A stretch of DNA of 64,000 bases from Enterococcus raffinosus (GTDB lineage: Bacteria > Bacillota > Bacilli > Lactobacillales > Enterococcaceae): NCBI RefSeq assembly GCF_001886185.1, contig NZ_JXLA01000013.1, forward strand, positions 1 through 64,000, in the 5' to 3' direction. This document shows, one piece after another, positions 56,872-64,000 of the stretch. The notes under the pieces are model-generated. The model searched no databases. It saw only the letters and a list, made by a program, of their open reading frames with translations, and was not told the DNA's origin. Each line of letters starts with the position of its first letter. Within the stretch, counting starts at the first letter, position 1. The position numbers and the translations under genes are program-made.

Positions 56872-57684
56872 CTATTTTAGCACCCAACGCTCAAATGCTT
56901 CCTTAACGCCATCCTCTAAATTTGTTGCTACAGTATAATCAGCAGCTGCTTTGACTGTCTCACTAGCATTTCCCATAGCTATGCCAGTTCCAGCAAACTC
57001 AATCATTGATAAGTCATTTTCTGCGTCCCCAATTGCCATTACTTCAGCTTTTTTTACTCCTAGATGTTCACTCAATTCTTTTAAAGCCAATCCTTTACTG
57101 GCATTGGAATTTAATACTTCAAGGAAATAAGGGGTACTGCGAACGATTGTATATTTCTCAAAGTACTCCGCCGGGATTTTTTTGAAGGCGCCACTCAAGA
57201 TTTCAGGATCATCAATCATCATCATTTTAACAGCCAACACATTTTCCGCAATTTCCTCCGGTGTGCGATAATGTAGCGGCATATTTACCAAGTGGGATTC
57301 CAGAACCGTATATTGGCTGATATCACGGTTGGCTGTGTACATTGCTTTTTTATCAGCGATGTGCAGATGAACATTTAGCGAACGTGCCAGATAATCAATT
57401 TCTAGGTAATCTGCTCTCGTCAGACTACGCTCAGCTACAACATCCCAAGTTTTTGTATTTAAAACTAAGGCGCCATTATAAGTAATGATGTAATCATCCT
57501 CATTATCTAATCCTAATACCTCTAACTGTGATTTTGTTCCTGATAACGGTCGTCCAGTAGAAAGAACGACATATACTCCAGCCCTGCGAGCTTTCTTAAT
57601 ACAGTCAACGACCGGCTGATTGATTTCATGATGATCGTTCAGTAATGTTCCATCTAAATCTATGGCAACTAACTTTATACTCAT
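56872..57684 (-). CDS. Cof-type HAD phosphatase (YidA-like)
   Basis: The 270-aa HAD IIB protein has motif I LVAIDLDGTLLND (catalytic Asp9 and Asp11), motif II VLSTGRP (about 40-46), a C2B cap, motif III Lys (NASKGLAL) and motif IV GDAENDLSMI. Such enzymes dephosphorylate sugar phosphates or similar. The exact substrate is unknown. It is monocistronic. Confidence 0.9.
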   Translation of the reverse strand: MSIKLVAIDLDGTLLNDHHEINQPVVDCIKKARRAGVYVVLSTGRPLSGTKSQLEVLGLDNEDDYIITYNGALVLNTKTWDVVAERSLTRADYLEIDYLARSLNVHLHIADKKAMYTANRDISQYTVLESHLVNMPLHYRTPEEIAENVLAVKMMMIDDPEILSGAFKKIPAEYFEKYTIVRSTPYFLEVLNSNASKGLALKELSEHLGVKKAEVMAIGDAENDLSMIEFAGTGIAMGNASETVKAAADYTVATNLEDGVKEAFERWVLK

Positions 57685-57785
57685 ACAATTCTCCTAATTC
57701 TTATTTATCTTATACAAAAATGTTTTCAACTTCTATGATAGTCGTAATTTAAAAGCACGTCAATTTACTAAATTAATGATTGAAA

Positions 57786-57820
57786 AAATAAAAACAGCCA
57801 GACTCTAATCCGGCCGTTAC
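57786..57820 (-). terminator. Terminator of the glcK-rhodanese unit
   Basis: Ten-bp stem with G.U pairs (57793-57802 with 57809-57818) and a T-rich minus-strand tail. Confidence 0.75.
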
Positions 57821-57823
57821 TAG

Positions 57824-58225
57824 TTAATCAATCTTTTTCTGTTTCACTTTTCCAGTCCATTCTTGCATACCGCCTTTAAGAATGTACAAGTCCTTATAGC
57901 CTTTTTTTCGTAACATGTTCGCTGCACGAGCACTAACGGCCTTATTATGATCATAAAGATAAATTGGTTGGTCTTTTCGTAAAGAACTATAAGTTTCTTT
58001 CAACATACTGAATGGAAAGCTGCGTGCTCCTAAAATATGCTTTGCGTTAAACTCATCTCGTTCACGTACATCGACAACTTGAGCTTTACGCATCCCCGCT
58101 TGAAATTCTTCTTGAGTGATAATTTTCGCAGAACGTCTCATCATGATCCGCACAACTAACTCATAAAGTCCAAATAGTACAAGGACCGAAATAAGTACGA
58201 TATTAATTTTCCACCAAATTGACAT
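57824..58225 (-). CDS. Membrane-anchored rhodanese-like protein without catalytic Cys
   Basis: The 133-aa protein has an N-terminal membrane segment (about 5-27) and a cytoplasmic rhodanese fold (about 35-130) with VVDVRERDEFNAKHILGARSFP and GYKDLYILKGGMQEW. The active-loop position where CxxxxR is expected reads LYDHNKAVS: the Cys is Asp and the Arg is Val. It is therefore unlikely to be a sulfurtransferase. It follows glcK by 26 bp. Confidence 0.85.
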   Translation of the reverse strand: MSIWWKINIVLISVLVLFGLYELVVRIMMRRSAKIITQEEFQAGMRKAQVVDVRERDEFNAKHILGARSFPFSMLKETYSSLRKDQPIYLYDHNKAVSARAANMLRKKGYKDLYILKGGMQEWTGKVKQKKID

Positions 58226-58251
58226 GCCTTAATTCCTCTCTTACTTTTAAT

Positions 58252-59208
58252 CTATTTTGCTAATGAAGCCGCGCCAATTACACCCGCTTCATTTCCTAAT
58301 TCTGCTAGTTTGATCTTTGTGCTTTCACGTACTTGTGGGAAAGTAAATTGTTTGAAATAGTTTTCGACACGACTACGCAAGAATTCTCCTGCTGCCGAAA
58401 CGCCACCACCGATTACGATTGTTGAAGGATTCAACGTATTACCAAGATTGCCGCAAGCTAATCCCAAATAGAAAGTCACTTTATCAACAACCATTAAAGC
58501 TAAATCATCGCCTTCAGCTTCAGCTAATTCAAAAACATCCTTACTTGTGATGTCTTCACCATTATCTAGACGAGCTTTTAGTTTCGAGCCGCCAGCGTAT
58601 TCTTCCGCTAGTTTACGAGCGACACGAACAACTCCGGTTGCACTCGCGATAGTTTCTAGGCAGCCTCGTTTGCCACAGGTACACTCAAAACCGTTTGGAT
58701 CAACTGTTATATGCCCAACCTCACCCGCACATCCGGCAATCCCGTGAAGTAATTGACCATTCATTACGATTCCGCCACCAACACCAGTGCCAAGAGTTAT
58801 AAACACGACATCTTGTTCGTTGTCTCCTGCACCCTTCCAACGTTCACCCAAAGCGGCAACATTAGCATCGTTATCGATACTGAACTTAATTTTCGTTCCT
58901 TTTTCTATTTCACTTTTAACTTGTTGCAAGGTAGTCCAATTTAAATTGTAGGCGCCAATGACTGTTCCTGCTTCGATATCGACACTACCAGGCGTTCCCA
59001 TACCAATTCCCATGAATTGTTCTGGCTTCATATCATATAAAGCTAGATGATGGTTGATTGATTCAATGATGTCTGGAACAATATGAGAACCATCATCTAA
59101 AATATTCGTCTCAATACTCCATTTTTGCTGAATTTCACCTGCTTCAGTCAAAATTGCAAATTTCACAGTTGTTCCACCTAAGTCAATACCTAATAATTTT
59201 TTATCCAC
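58252..59208 (-). CDS. glcK: ROK family glucokinase
   Basis: Phosphorylates glucose with ATP. The 318-aa protein starts GTG-DKKLLGIDLGGTTVKF, with the ATP phosphate-1 motif. It has DNDANVAALGE, the GTGVGGGIV loop, catalytic EVGHI and the ROK zinc motif CTCGKRGCLE (about 177-186). The GTG at 59208 is preferred over a TTG nine codons upstream because AAGGTGA is 5 nt before it and this gives the family start. It begins 1 nt after the yqgQ stop codon. Confidence 0.94.
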   Translation of the reverse strand: MDKKLLGIDLGGTTVKFAILTEAGEIQQKWSIETNILDDGSHIVPDIIESINHHLALYDMKPEQFMGIGMGTPGSVDIEAGTVIGAYNLNWTTLQQVKSEIEKGTKIKFSIDNDANVAALGERWKGAGDNEQDVVFITLGTGVGGGIVMNGQLLHGIAGCAGEVGHITVDPNGFECTCGKRGCLETIASATGVVRVARKLAEEYAGGSKLKARLDNGEDITSKDVFELAEAEGDDLALMVVDKVTFYLGLACGNLGNTLNPSTIVIGGGVSAAGEFLRSRVENYFKQFTFPQVRESTKIKLAELGNEAGVIGAASLAK

Positions 59209-59209
59209 T

Positions 59210-59416
59210 TTAGTCACCTTCTCGACTTTCTTCAATGTGATGTTCTCGTTTTAATATGCCCCAGCCTTGCAAATAAGTATCACGATCAATAACACGACTC
59301 TCGTACAAATTCTTTAATTCAATCTGCATTAATTCAATATCGTATATTCGTTTGCCAACATAAACATAGATACCAAATTGCTTTAAAAGCTGCTGTACAT
59401 CATACAAACTTTCCAT
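59210..59416 (-). CDS. yqgQ: YqgQ family protein (DUF910)
   Basis: The 68-aa protein reads LYDVQQLLKQFGIYVYVGKRIYDIELMQIELKNLYESRVIDRDTYLQGWGILKREH, the compact three-helix YqgQ fold with a DNA/RNA-binding-like basic face. It always neighbours glcK in Firmicutes; role unknown. ATG at 59416 is preferred over the TTG before it. Confidence 0.92.
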   Translation of the reverse strand: MESLYDVQQLLKQFGIYVYVGKRIYDIELMQIELKNLYESRVIDRDTYLQGWGILKREHHIEESREGD

Positions 59417-59433
59417 CAAACCACATCCCTAAT

Positions 59434-59439
59434 ATTATA
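59434..59439 (-). promoter_or_regulatory. Tentative -10 for yqgQ-glcK
   Basis: TATAAT on the minus strand 18 nt from the start codon; no good -35. Upstream, GTATTG/CAATAC motifs recur (59519-59527 with 59571-59579, and 59543-59549). Confidence 0.35.
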
Positions 59440-59639
59440 CAGAAAATTTTCTCTTTTTTATAGCCTATTTTTTTATTTCCTAGTTTATTTTTGATCCAAT
59501 TATCCATTCTATATTTTAAAGTATTGATTGAATAGCCGCAATTCCAATACAATGATTCTTTCAATACTTACCTTCCAGTAAAAATTTTCTCTTACTTTAT
59601 TGTTAAACACAAGCAGATAATTGTTTGGCTATCACCATT

Positions 59640-59669
59640 TAAAACGCGGACAACTTTGTCCGCGTTTAT
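59640..59669 (-). terminator. Rhomboid gene terminator
   Basis: Twelve-bp perfect stem (59642-59653 with 59656-59667) but only a short T-run. The 59420-59640 stretch holds no gene. Confidence 0.7.
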
Positions 59670-59671
59670 TC

Positions 59672-60334
59672 CTACATACTAAATTTTCTTAATCCAAAGA
59701 AAACAAAAAGAACGATAGCAAAAATGAAAAACAATACAGCAGTAACTCGTGCCCTTGTGGTAAAGCGGTCCTGCGAATAAGGTACCGCTAGCGCCCAGCC
59801 AGATAAAGCTCCTCCAATGATACCTCCTAAATGCCCCCAAATATCAATCGTGGAATCAAATAAACCAAAGGCTAAGTTCATTAAAATGAACAATGCAAAC
59901 TGGCGAGTCAAAGCTTGAATTGCTCCGTTGTCCCGATAATGCAAACCTACTATTAAAAAGGCACCAAACAACCCAAAAATCGCTGTACTAGCACCACCCG
60001 ATAACGTGGTCGGCTGATTAAACGCAAAGCTGGCAAAATTCCCCATTACACCACTTAGTAAATAAATGATTGCAAATCGCCAATGACCAAAAATTGCTTC
60101 GCATTGTTGTCCCATATAATAGAGCACAACACCATTCAAGGCGAAATGCATTAAACCAAAATGGATAAACATCGGTGTAATAAAACGCCAATACTGATGC
60201 TGCCAAATAACCGAAGGCGCAAACATTCCTAATTGGTTTTCTATGGATAATCCTGGTAACAAGTACTGCATTATAAAAACAATTGTATTAATTGCAAAAA
60301 GCGTGTACATCACATAAGGTCTGTCTTTTCTCAT
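59672..60334 (-). CDS. Rhomboid family intramembrane serine protease
   Basis: The 220-aa protein has about seven membrane segments. The catalytic Ser is in LSGGASTAIFGLFGA and the His in DIWGHLGGIIGG; WRFITPMFIHFGLMHFALN is the conserved N-terminal region with H-x3-H. The residue after the serine is Thr instead of the usual Gly. AGAGGTGG precedes the ATG at 60334. It follows yqgN as in B. subtilis yqgN-yqgP. Substrates are unknown. Confidence 0.92.
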   Translation of the reverse strand: MRKDRPYVMYTLFAINTIVFIMQYLLPGLSIENQLGMFAPSVIWQHQYWRFITPMFIHFGLMHFALNGVVLYYMGQQCEAIFGHWRFAIIYLLSGVMGNFASFAFNQPTTLSGGASTAIFGLFGAFLIVGLHYRDNGAIQALTRQFALFILMNLAFGLFDSTIDIWGHLGGIIGGALSGWALAVPYSQDRFTTRARVTAVLFFIFAIVLFVFFGLRKFSM

Positions 60335-60381
60335 ATATCCACCTCTCTTATTCTTCAAAATTTTGACCAAATGGGGGTTGC

Positions 60382-60918
60382 TTAAGATAGAAATAACTGT
60401 TGAATTGGTTGATCAAACGCCTCTATCTGCCAATCTTCCATTAACTGCTCAGCAAACACAAAACTACATGTTTTTCCCTTATAATTCGCTAAGTAGCGAT
60501 CATAATATCCACCGCCAAAACCGATTCGATAACCCGCTCTATTAAAAATCAGCCCTGGGACAATCAGTAAATCCAGTTCGTCCGGTTGTGCCTTATCTTC
60601 GATGTCAGGCTCCTCCACACCGAATTTCGTCGTATAATATTCTGTCGTCGAATCGATCCAGTGAAAGATCATCTCACCCTTCGGCAAAGACTTAGGAATA
60701 GCAACTTTTCTTCCTGTTGCAAAAGCACGCTCAATTAGGGGGGCCGTAGGAAACTCGAGTGAAGTTGCCATCGTCACACCAATTGTTTTTACATCTTTCC
60801 ACGTACTGCTTCGAAAAAAATTATGATAAATGTTCTCAATTTGAACTTTTCTTTCCCCATTCTCTTTTATTTCTTCTAGCCGCCTGATCGCAAGTTGTCG
60901 TAGCTTTTCTTTCTCCAT
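60382..60918 (-). CDS. yqgN: 5-formyltetrahydrofolate cyclo-ligase
   Basis: Converts 5-formyl-THF to 5,10-methenyl-THF with ATP. The 178-aa protein has the N-terminal basic helix LRQLAIRRLEEI, KVAIPK, the LIVPGLIFNRAGYRIGFGGGYYDRYL segment (about 117-142) with the GYRIGFGGGYYDR active-site loop. GAAGGTGAG precedes the ATG. It is upstream of the rhomboid gene. Confidence 0.95.
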   Translation of the reverse strand: MEKEKLRQLAIRRLEEIKENGERKVQIENIYHNFFRSSTWKDVKTIGVTMATSLEFPTAPLIERAFATGRKVAIPKSLPKGEMIFHWIDSTTEYYTTKFGVEEPDIEDKAQPDELDLLIVPGLIFNRAGYRIGFGGGYYDRYLANYKGKTCSFVFAEQLMEDWQIEAFDQPIQQLFLS

Positions 60919-60963
60919 TTACTCACCTTCTTATCTAGAAATACTAACAAACTCAGAACAAAA

Positions 60964-60990
60964 TAAAAAGGGGATTACTCCCCTTTAACA
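60964..60990 (-). terminator. Terminator of the siderophore/SGNH operon
   Basis: Eight-bp GC-rich stem (60967-60974 with 60979-60986) followed by TTTTTATTTTG on the minus strand; the stop codon is inside it. Confidence 0.85.
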
Positions 60991-61970
60991 AATTCACTAG
61001 AAATTTGACGAGCAATCGCTAAACCGGCGATTGCATTAAAATGCAAATGATCCCCACTATCAAACATCGGATTCAGATATCCTGAGGATTTTTCAACGAT
61101 TGAAGAAATATCCCATACATTAGTGTAGGTATTCAGTAACCAACGGTTGATCTCTTTCCTGACCTTTTCCTTCTGTTCGTCCATCTCAGGATAGTTCATA
61201 CAGGGAGTCAACGTGCATAGTTGATAAGCTACCTTTTCATACTCACACACCTGAATGATCTTTTCTATTTCCTTCTGAAATTTTTTTACTGAAAGATCCC
61301 CGTGGATTAAATCATTAATTCCAATAAATAATATGACTTTTTTAATCCCTTTATGGCTGGCGAAACATTTTTTCAAACGGTGAAACGCACTGTAGCCGTA
61401 AAAAAAATCTTTGGAATCCTTCGTCATAATATCGCTGCTCGATCTCAGTAAACAGCTGCCATTGATTCCTTGATTTACCAAATAAATATTTTGTTCACGA
61501 AACATTCTCTGCAGTGGTGCAGTCCATGTTGCCCCTTCAGTCAAAGAATCTCCTAATGCGATGACACAGTCACCTGCAACTTCTGCCTCGATCGCCAATA
61601 ATCCAGAGCAAAAGTTTGATACGGAAGTTGAAGCAAAAACATCAGCGTCATTAACGGCGAAACCACTTTCCATTAAGTCGTTTTGAAAAGCAATCTGCCA
61701 CTTTTGAGCCTCAGGATCAATTGAGATTGGAGCTGTCCGAACTATTTCACCTGGAGCAATGGAGAGGTCACCAATTTGTTGTCGTCTATCATTTGTCTGA
61801 ATAAACAGATTACGAATCTTTTCCACTTGATCCCCATAATCATTTGCAAAAACCAGCCTAATTGTTCCAACAGGCGCAATTTGGCGCAATGGCAGAAAAA
61901 CCTGCTTTTCTCCATTACTATGATGAGCAATTCCTCTTTGTGCATGACTCCATATTGTTGTCCAGCTCAT
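60975..61970 (-). CDS. SGNH/GDSL family hydrolase
   Basis: The 331-aa protein has the GDSL block VIALGDSLTEGATW (about 134-147, nucleophile Ser), GIN in LFIGINDLIHGDLS (about 212-225) and the catalytic D-x-x-H SGDHLHFNAIAGLAI near 310. An N-terminal beta domain of about 120 aa precedes it. No signal peptide, so it is predicted to be cytoplasmic. AAAGGAG lies before the ATG. It begins 17 nt after the FecCD permease gene, so it is probably co-transcribed. It could hydrolyse a siderophore or its conjugate after import; this is inference. Confidence 0.85.
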   Translation of the reverse strand: MSWTTIWSHAQRGIAHHSNGEKQVFLPLRQIAPVGTIRLVFANDYGDQVEKIRNLFIQTNDRRQQIGDLSIAPGEIVRTAPISIDPEAQKWQIAFQNDLMESGFAVNDADVFASTSVSNFCSGLLAIEAEVAGDCVIALGDSLTEGATWTAPLQRMFREQNIYLVNQGINGSCLLRSSSDIMTKDSKDFFYGYSAFHRLKKCFASHKGIKKVILFIGINDLIHGDLSVKKFQKEIEKIIQVCEYEKVAYQLCTLTPCMNYPEMDEQKEKVRKEINRWLLNTYTNVWDISSIVEKSSGYLNPMFDSGDHLHFNAIAGLAIARQISSEFVKGE

Positions 61971-61987
61971 ATAGTCAAAACTCCTTT

Positions 61988-62971
61988 CTATTTGCTTTTT
62001 TTCATTAGCTGTAAAATGAAATAAGGGGCGCCAATTAACGAGACAATAATTCCTGCTGCCATCTCACCATTTGGTAAAATAACCCTAGCTAGAATATCAC
62101 TAAACAGCAGCAATCCCCCGCCAATTAGGGCAGACATTATCAATGTTTGATTATTCTTTTTGCCCGTTACTTGTCGAGCAATGTGGGGCGCAATCAAACC
62201 AATAAAACTAATGCTTCCTGCAACTGAAACGCTCACTGCTGCCAAGCAAACCGCACAAATTAAAAAGAATAACTGTGTTCGCTTCAATTTGACACCTAAT
62301 CCGACTGCTACCTCATCCCCTAATTCTAAAACTTCTAATGAACGCCCGCGAAGTAAAATCAAAGGCAGTAAGCAAAAAATCCACGGTAATAATAGCAACA
62401 CATGCTGACGAGTCGTCCCCCATATGGTTCCAGCCAGCCATGCTGTAACAAATTGATAATTATCCTTAGAGACTCGAATGCTTCCGATTAGAGTCAATGC
62501 TGAAATTCCAGCGTTAACCGCAACACCTGCTAAAAGCAAACGATTCGGTGTAATCCGTTCTGCTTGTCGTCCGAAGTAATAAACCAATCCTGTCGCGATA
62601 AAACTTCCGACACATGCAATCAAAGGTAAGTACCAACTGCTTTCACCTGTAGCAAAAAAACCTAAATATATTAAAACCGTTAATCCAGCCCCCGCATTGA
62701 TTCCTAATATTCCTGGATCAGCCAAATCATTATGAGTAATCGTTTGAAATAAATATCCGGAAACCGCTAATCCCACACCCGCTAGTATCGACACTAACAT
62801 TCTAGGAAAACGAAAATCAAAAACGATTAATTGCTGACTTATGCTCGCTTTATTTTGAAAGACACTAAGTAAATCATTTAAGGTAAGAGGAATAGTTCCC
62901 ACTGTTAAACTGAGCAAAATACCCAAAAACAGTAAAAGAAATAAAATTATCCAACCCAGCTTTTTTCTCAT
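61988..62971 (-). CDS. FecCD family iron-siderophore ABC permease (FhuG-type)
   Basis: The 327-aa protein has about nine or ten membrane segments and the FecCD signature: VSVAGSISFIGLIAPHIARQVTG (about 248-270; the ATPase-contact loop) and GEMAAGIIVSLIGAPYFI near the C-terminus, plus GILGINAGAGL. It forms a heterodimer with the preceding permease. It overlaps that gene by 4 bp. No ATPase gene is in the window. Confidence 0.93.
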   Translation of the reverse strand: MRKKLGWIILFLLLFLGILLSLTVGTIPLTLNDLLSVFQNKASISQQLIVFDFRFPRMLVSILAGVGLAVSGYLFQTITHNDLADPGILGINAGAGLTVLIYLGFFATGESSWYLPLIACVGSFIATGLVYYFGRQAERITPNRLLLAGVAVNAGISALTLIGSIRVSKDNYQFVTAWLAGTIWGTTRQHVLLLLPWIFCLLPLILLRGRSLEVLELGDEVAVGLGVKLKRTQLFFLICAVCLAAVSVSVAGSISFIGLIAPHIARQVTGKKNNQTLIMSALIGGGLLLFSDILARVILPNGEMAAGIIVSLIGAPYFILQLMKKSK

Positions 62972-63951
62972 AAGCTTCCCTTCCTAATCTGTAAAAGTAA
63001 AAATGGAACTCCGATAATTGTAATGATTACCCCTGGCGGTGTCTCCAGTGGCGGAGCAATTAATCGGGAAGCAATATCCGCAACAACAAAAAATAAGGCG
63101 CCAAATAGCCCTGAGGCCGGAATCACATAACGATAATCGTGTCCGACAAAAAAACGAACAACGTGTGGAACGATCAATCCAACAAAGCTGATTGTTCCAA
63201 CAAGAGCAACAGAGCTACCGGATAAAAGTAAAACAATGAAAAGAGTCAATTGACGAATTCGAGCAGGATTTTTACCTAACGAAATTGCCGTATCATCCCC
63301 TAAACTCAGTAAGGTTATTTGCGGACTGATCAAGCAAGCTCCAATGATTCCTAGTAAAATCAGTGGAAAAATTGTATGCAATTGATTCCACGTGAGATTT
63401 GAAGTTCCGCCGACGAACCAAAATGTCATATCCTGATTCAAGTCAAGCAACAAACTGACACTTTGACTAATTGCCGTGAAAAAAGAACTGATAGCGGCTC
63501 CTAATAAAACAATTCGAACAGGAGATAAGCTAAAAGAAACCTTAGTAGAGATAAAGTAAATCAGTAGAATTGATACAGAGGCTCCAACAAATGATCCAGT
63601 TATACCGATCGCTGGAGAAGGTTGCTCATTCATTGCAAAAACCAGTGCAAGTCCTAATCCTGCTCCAGAGTTGATACCAAGCAGCCCAGAATCTGCGATT
63701 GGGTTAGAGGTGATTCCTTGAATCAAGGCACCAGCTATTGCGAAGGCTGATCCAACTAGGACTGCTCCTATCATTCTTGGAAGGCGTAAATAACGAACTA
63801 GTTGTTCTCCTTGATTAGCAGGATCAAAATTTAACAAGGCTTGATGAACATCTGCCCATTTACTGGTAACTGCTCCATACCTCAAAGAGAAAAACATCGC
63901 TACGATAAGGAACAAAGCAACGATAAGTAAAAAGTATCTTCTTTTAGCCAT
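62968..63951 (-). CDS. FecCD family iron-siderophore ABC permease (FhuB-type)
   Basis: The 327-aa protein is a paralogue of the next gene, with GLLGINSGAGLGLAL, VALVGTISFVGLIVPHVVRFFVGHDYR (ATPase-contact loop) and PPGVIITIIGVPFLLLQI. About nine or ten membrane segments. The ATG overlaps the end of an upstream frame that runs off the window. Iron-hydroxamate/catecholate or heme-type import is likely, but the ligand is not determined. Confidence 0.93.
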   Translation of the reverse strand: MAKRRYFLLIVALFLIVAMFFSLRYGAVTSKWADVHQALLNFDPANQGEQLVRYLRLPRMIGAVLVGSAFAIAGALIQGITSNPIADSGLLGINSGAGLGLALVFAMNEQPSPAIGITGSFVGASVSILLIYFISTKVSFSLSPVRIVLLGAAISSFFTAISQSVSLLLDLNQDMTFWFVGGTSNLTWNQLHTIFPLILLGIIGACLISPQITLLSLGDDTAISLGKNPARIRQLTLFIVLLLSGSSVALVGTISFVGLIVPHVVRFFVGHDYRYVIPASGLFGALFFVVADIASRLIAPPLETPPGVIITIIGVPFLLLQIRKGSL

Positions 63952-64000
63952 TTCCCTGCTCCTTTACTAAATCATAAGCAATAACTAAAGGTTTCTCACT
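63944..64000 (-). CDS. C-terminal fragment of the upstream gene (possible siderophore-binding protein)
   Basis: The last 18 codons and stop of a frame entering from beyond the window edge, ending ...LVIAYDLVKEQGNG. It overlaps the permease start by 8 nt, typical of an operon. By position it could be the substrate-binding lipoprotein; the fragment is too short to prove it. Confidence 0.4.
   Translation of the reverse strand, partial: SEKPLVIAYDLVKEQGNG

Overview
The window is about 64 kb of an AT-rich Firmicute chromosome, almost certainly an Enterococcus or a very close relative. Evidence for this is PolC-type DNA polymerase III, RNase-independent translation-gene clusters in the lactobacillales order (rpsB-tsf-pyrH-frr-uppS-cdsA-rseP-polC and rimP-nusA-ylxR-ylxQ-infB-rbfA), an ArgR/T-box controlled arginine locus, strong AGGAGG ribosome sites and frequent TTG/GTG starts. 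No rRNA, tRNA, IS element, prophage or CRISPR array was seen. Most genes lie on the minus strand.

Layout: 0-1 kb holds a lone gene for a three-repeat protein resembling homing-endonuclease-associated repeats, with large dyads upstream. 1-4.5 kb is the rpsP-khpA-(lipoprotein)-rimM-trmD-rplS translation cluster. 4.6-10.4 kb is accessory: an FMN reductase, a GNAT enzyme, a RibD-C reductase, the Tag glycosylase, and a self-regulated GntR/ABC/VanZ-like operon. 10.5-12.9 kb is ffh-ylxM with a DUF523 gene. 12.9-16.3 kb is the phosphate two-component system (phoPR/pnpRS) and a convergent pstS with four tandem Pho-box-like hexamers. 16.5-22.9 kb is accessory/regulatory: an aminotransferase, AraC and MerR regulators with effector-binding domains, an ABC exporter under a MerR-type 19-bp-spacer promoter, and a GNAT enzyme.

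22.9-27.4 kb holds truB-ribF and a CPA1 Na+/H+ antiporter. 27.4-32.9 kb is the nusA-infB operon, which has a terminator hairpin inside its leader. 33-43.9 kb runs from polC back to rpsB; proS is not present between rseP and polC. 44.2-47.9 kb is the arginine locus: argR, argS behind a T-box, and an ornithine carbamoyltransferase gene whose promoter contains ARG boxes. 48.3-51 kb is the tsaB-rimI-rimI-tsaD t6A/acetylation operon. 51.1-54.6 kb is galE-galT-galR behind a promoter embedded in a 17-bp perfect inverted repeat. 54.8-60.9 kb contains a tiny DUF3042 gene, a large FAD/NAD(P)-binding protein, a Cof phosphatase and the yqgN-rhomboid-yqgQ-glcK-rhodanese cluster. 61-64 kb is a siderophore-type ABC importer (two FecCD permeases and the tail of an upstream gene) co-transcribed with an SGNH hydrolase.

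Most of the window is conserved housekeeping chromosome. The parts most likely to be under-described are the repeat protein with its dyads, the SGNH hydrolase of the siderophore operon, the regulatory leaders (rplS, nusA, rpsB, argS), the GntR/ABC/VanZ operon and the gal palindrome.
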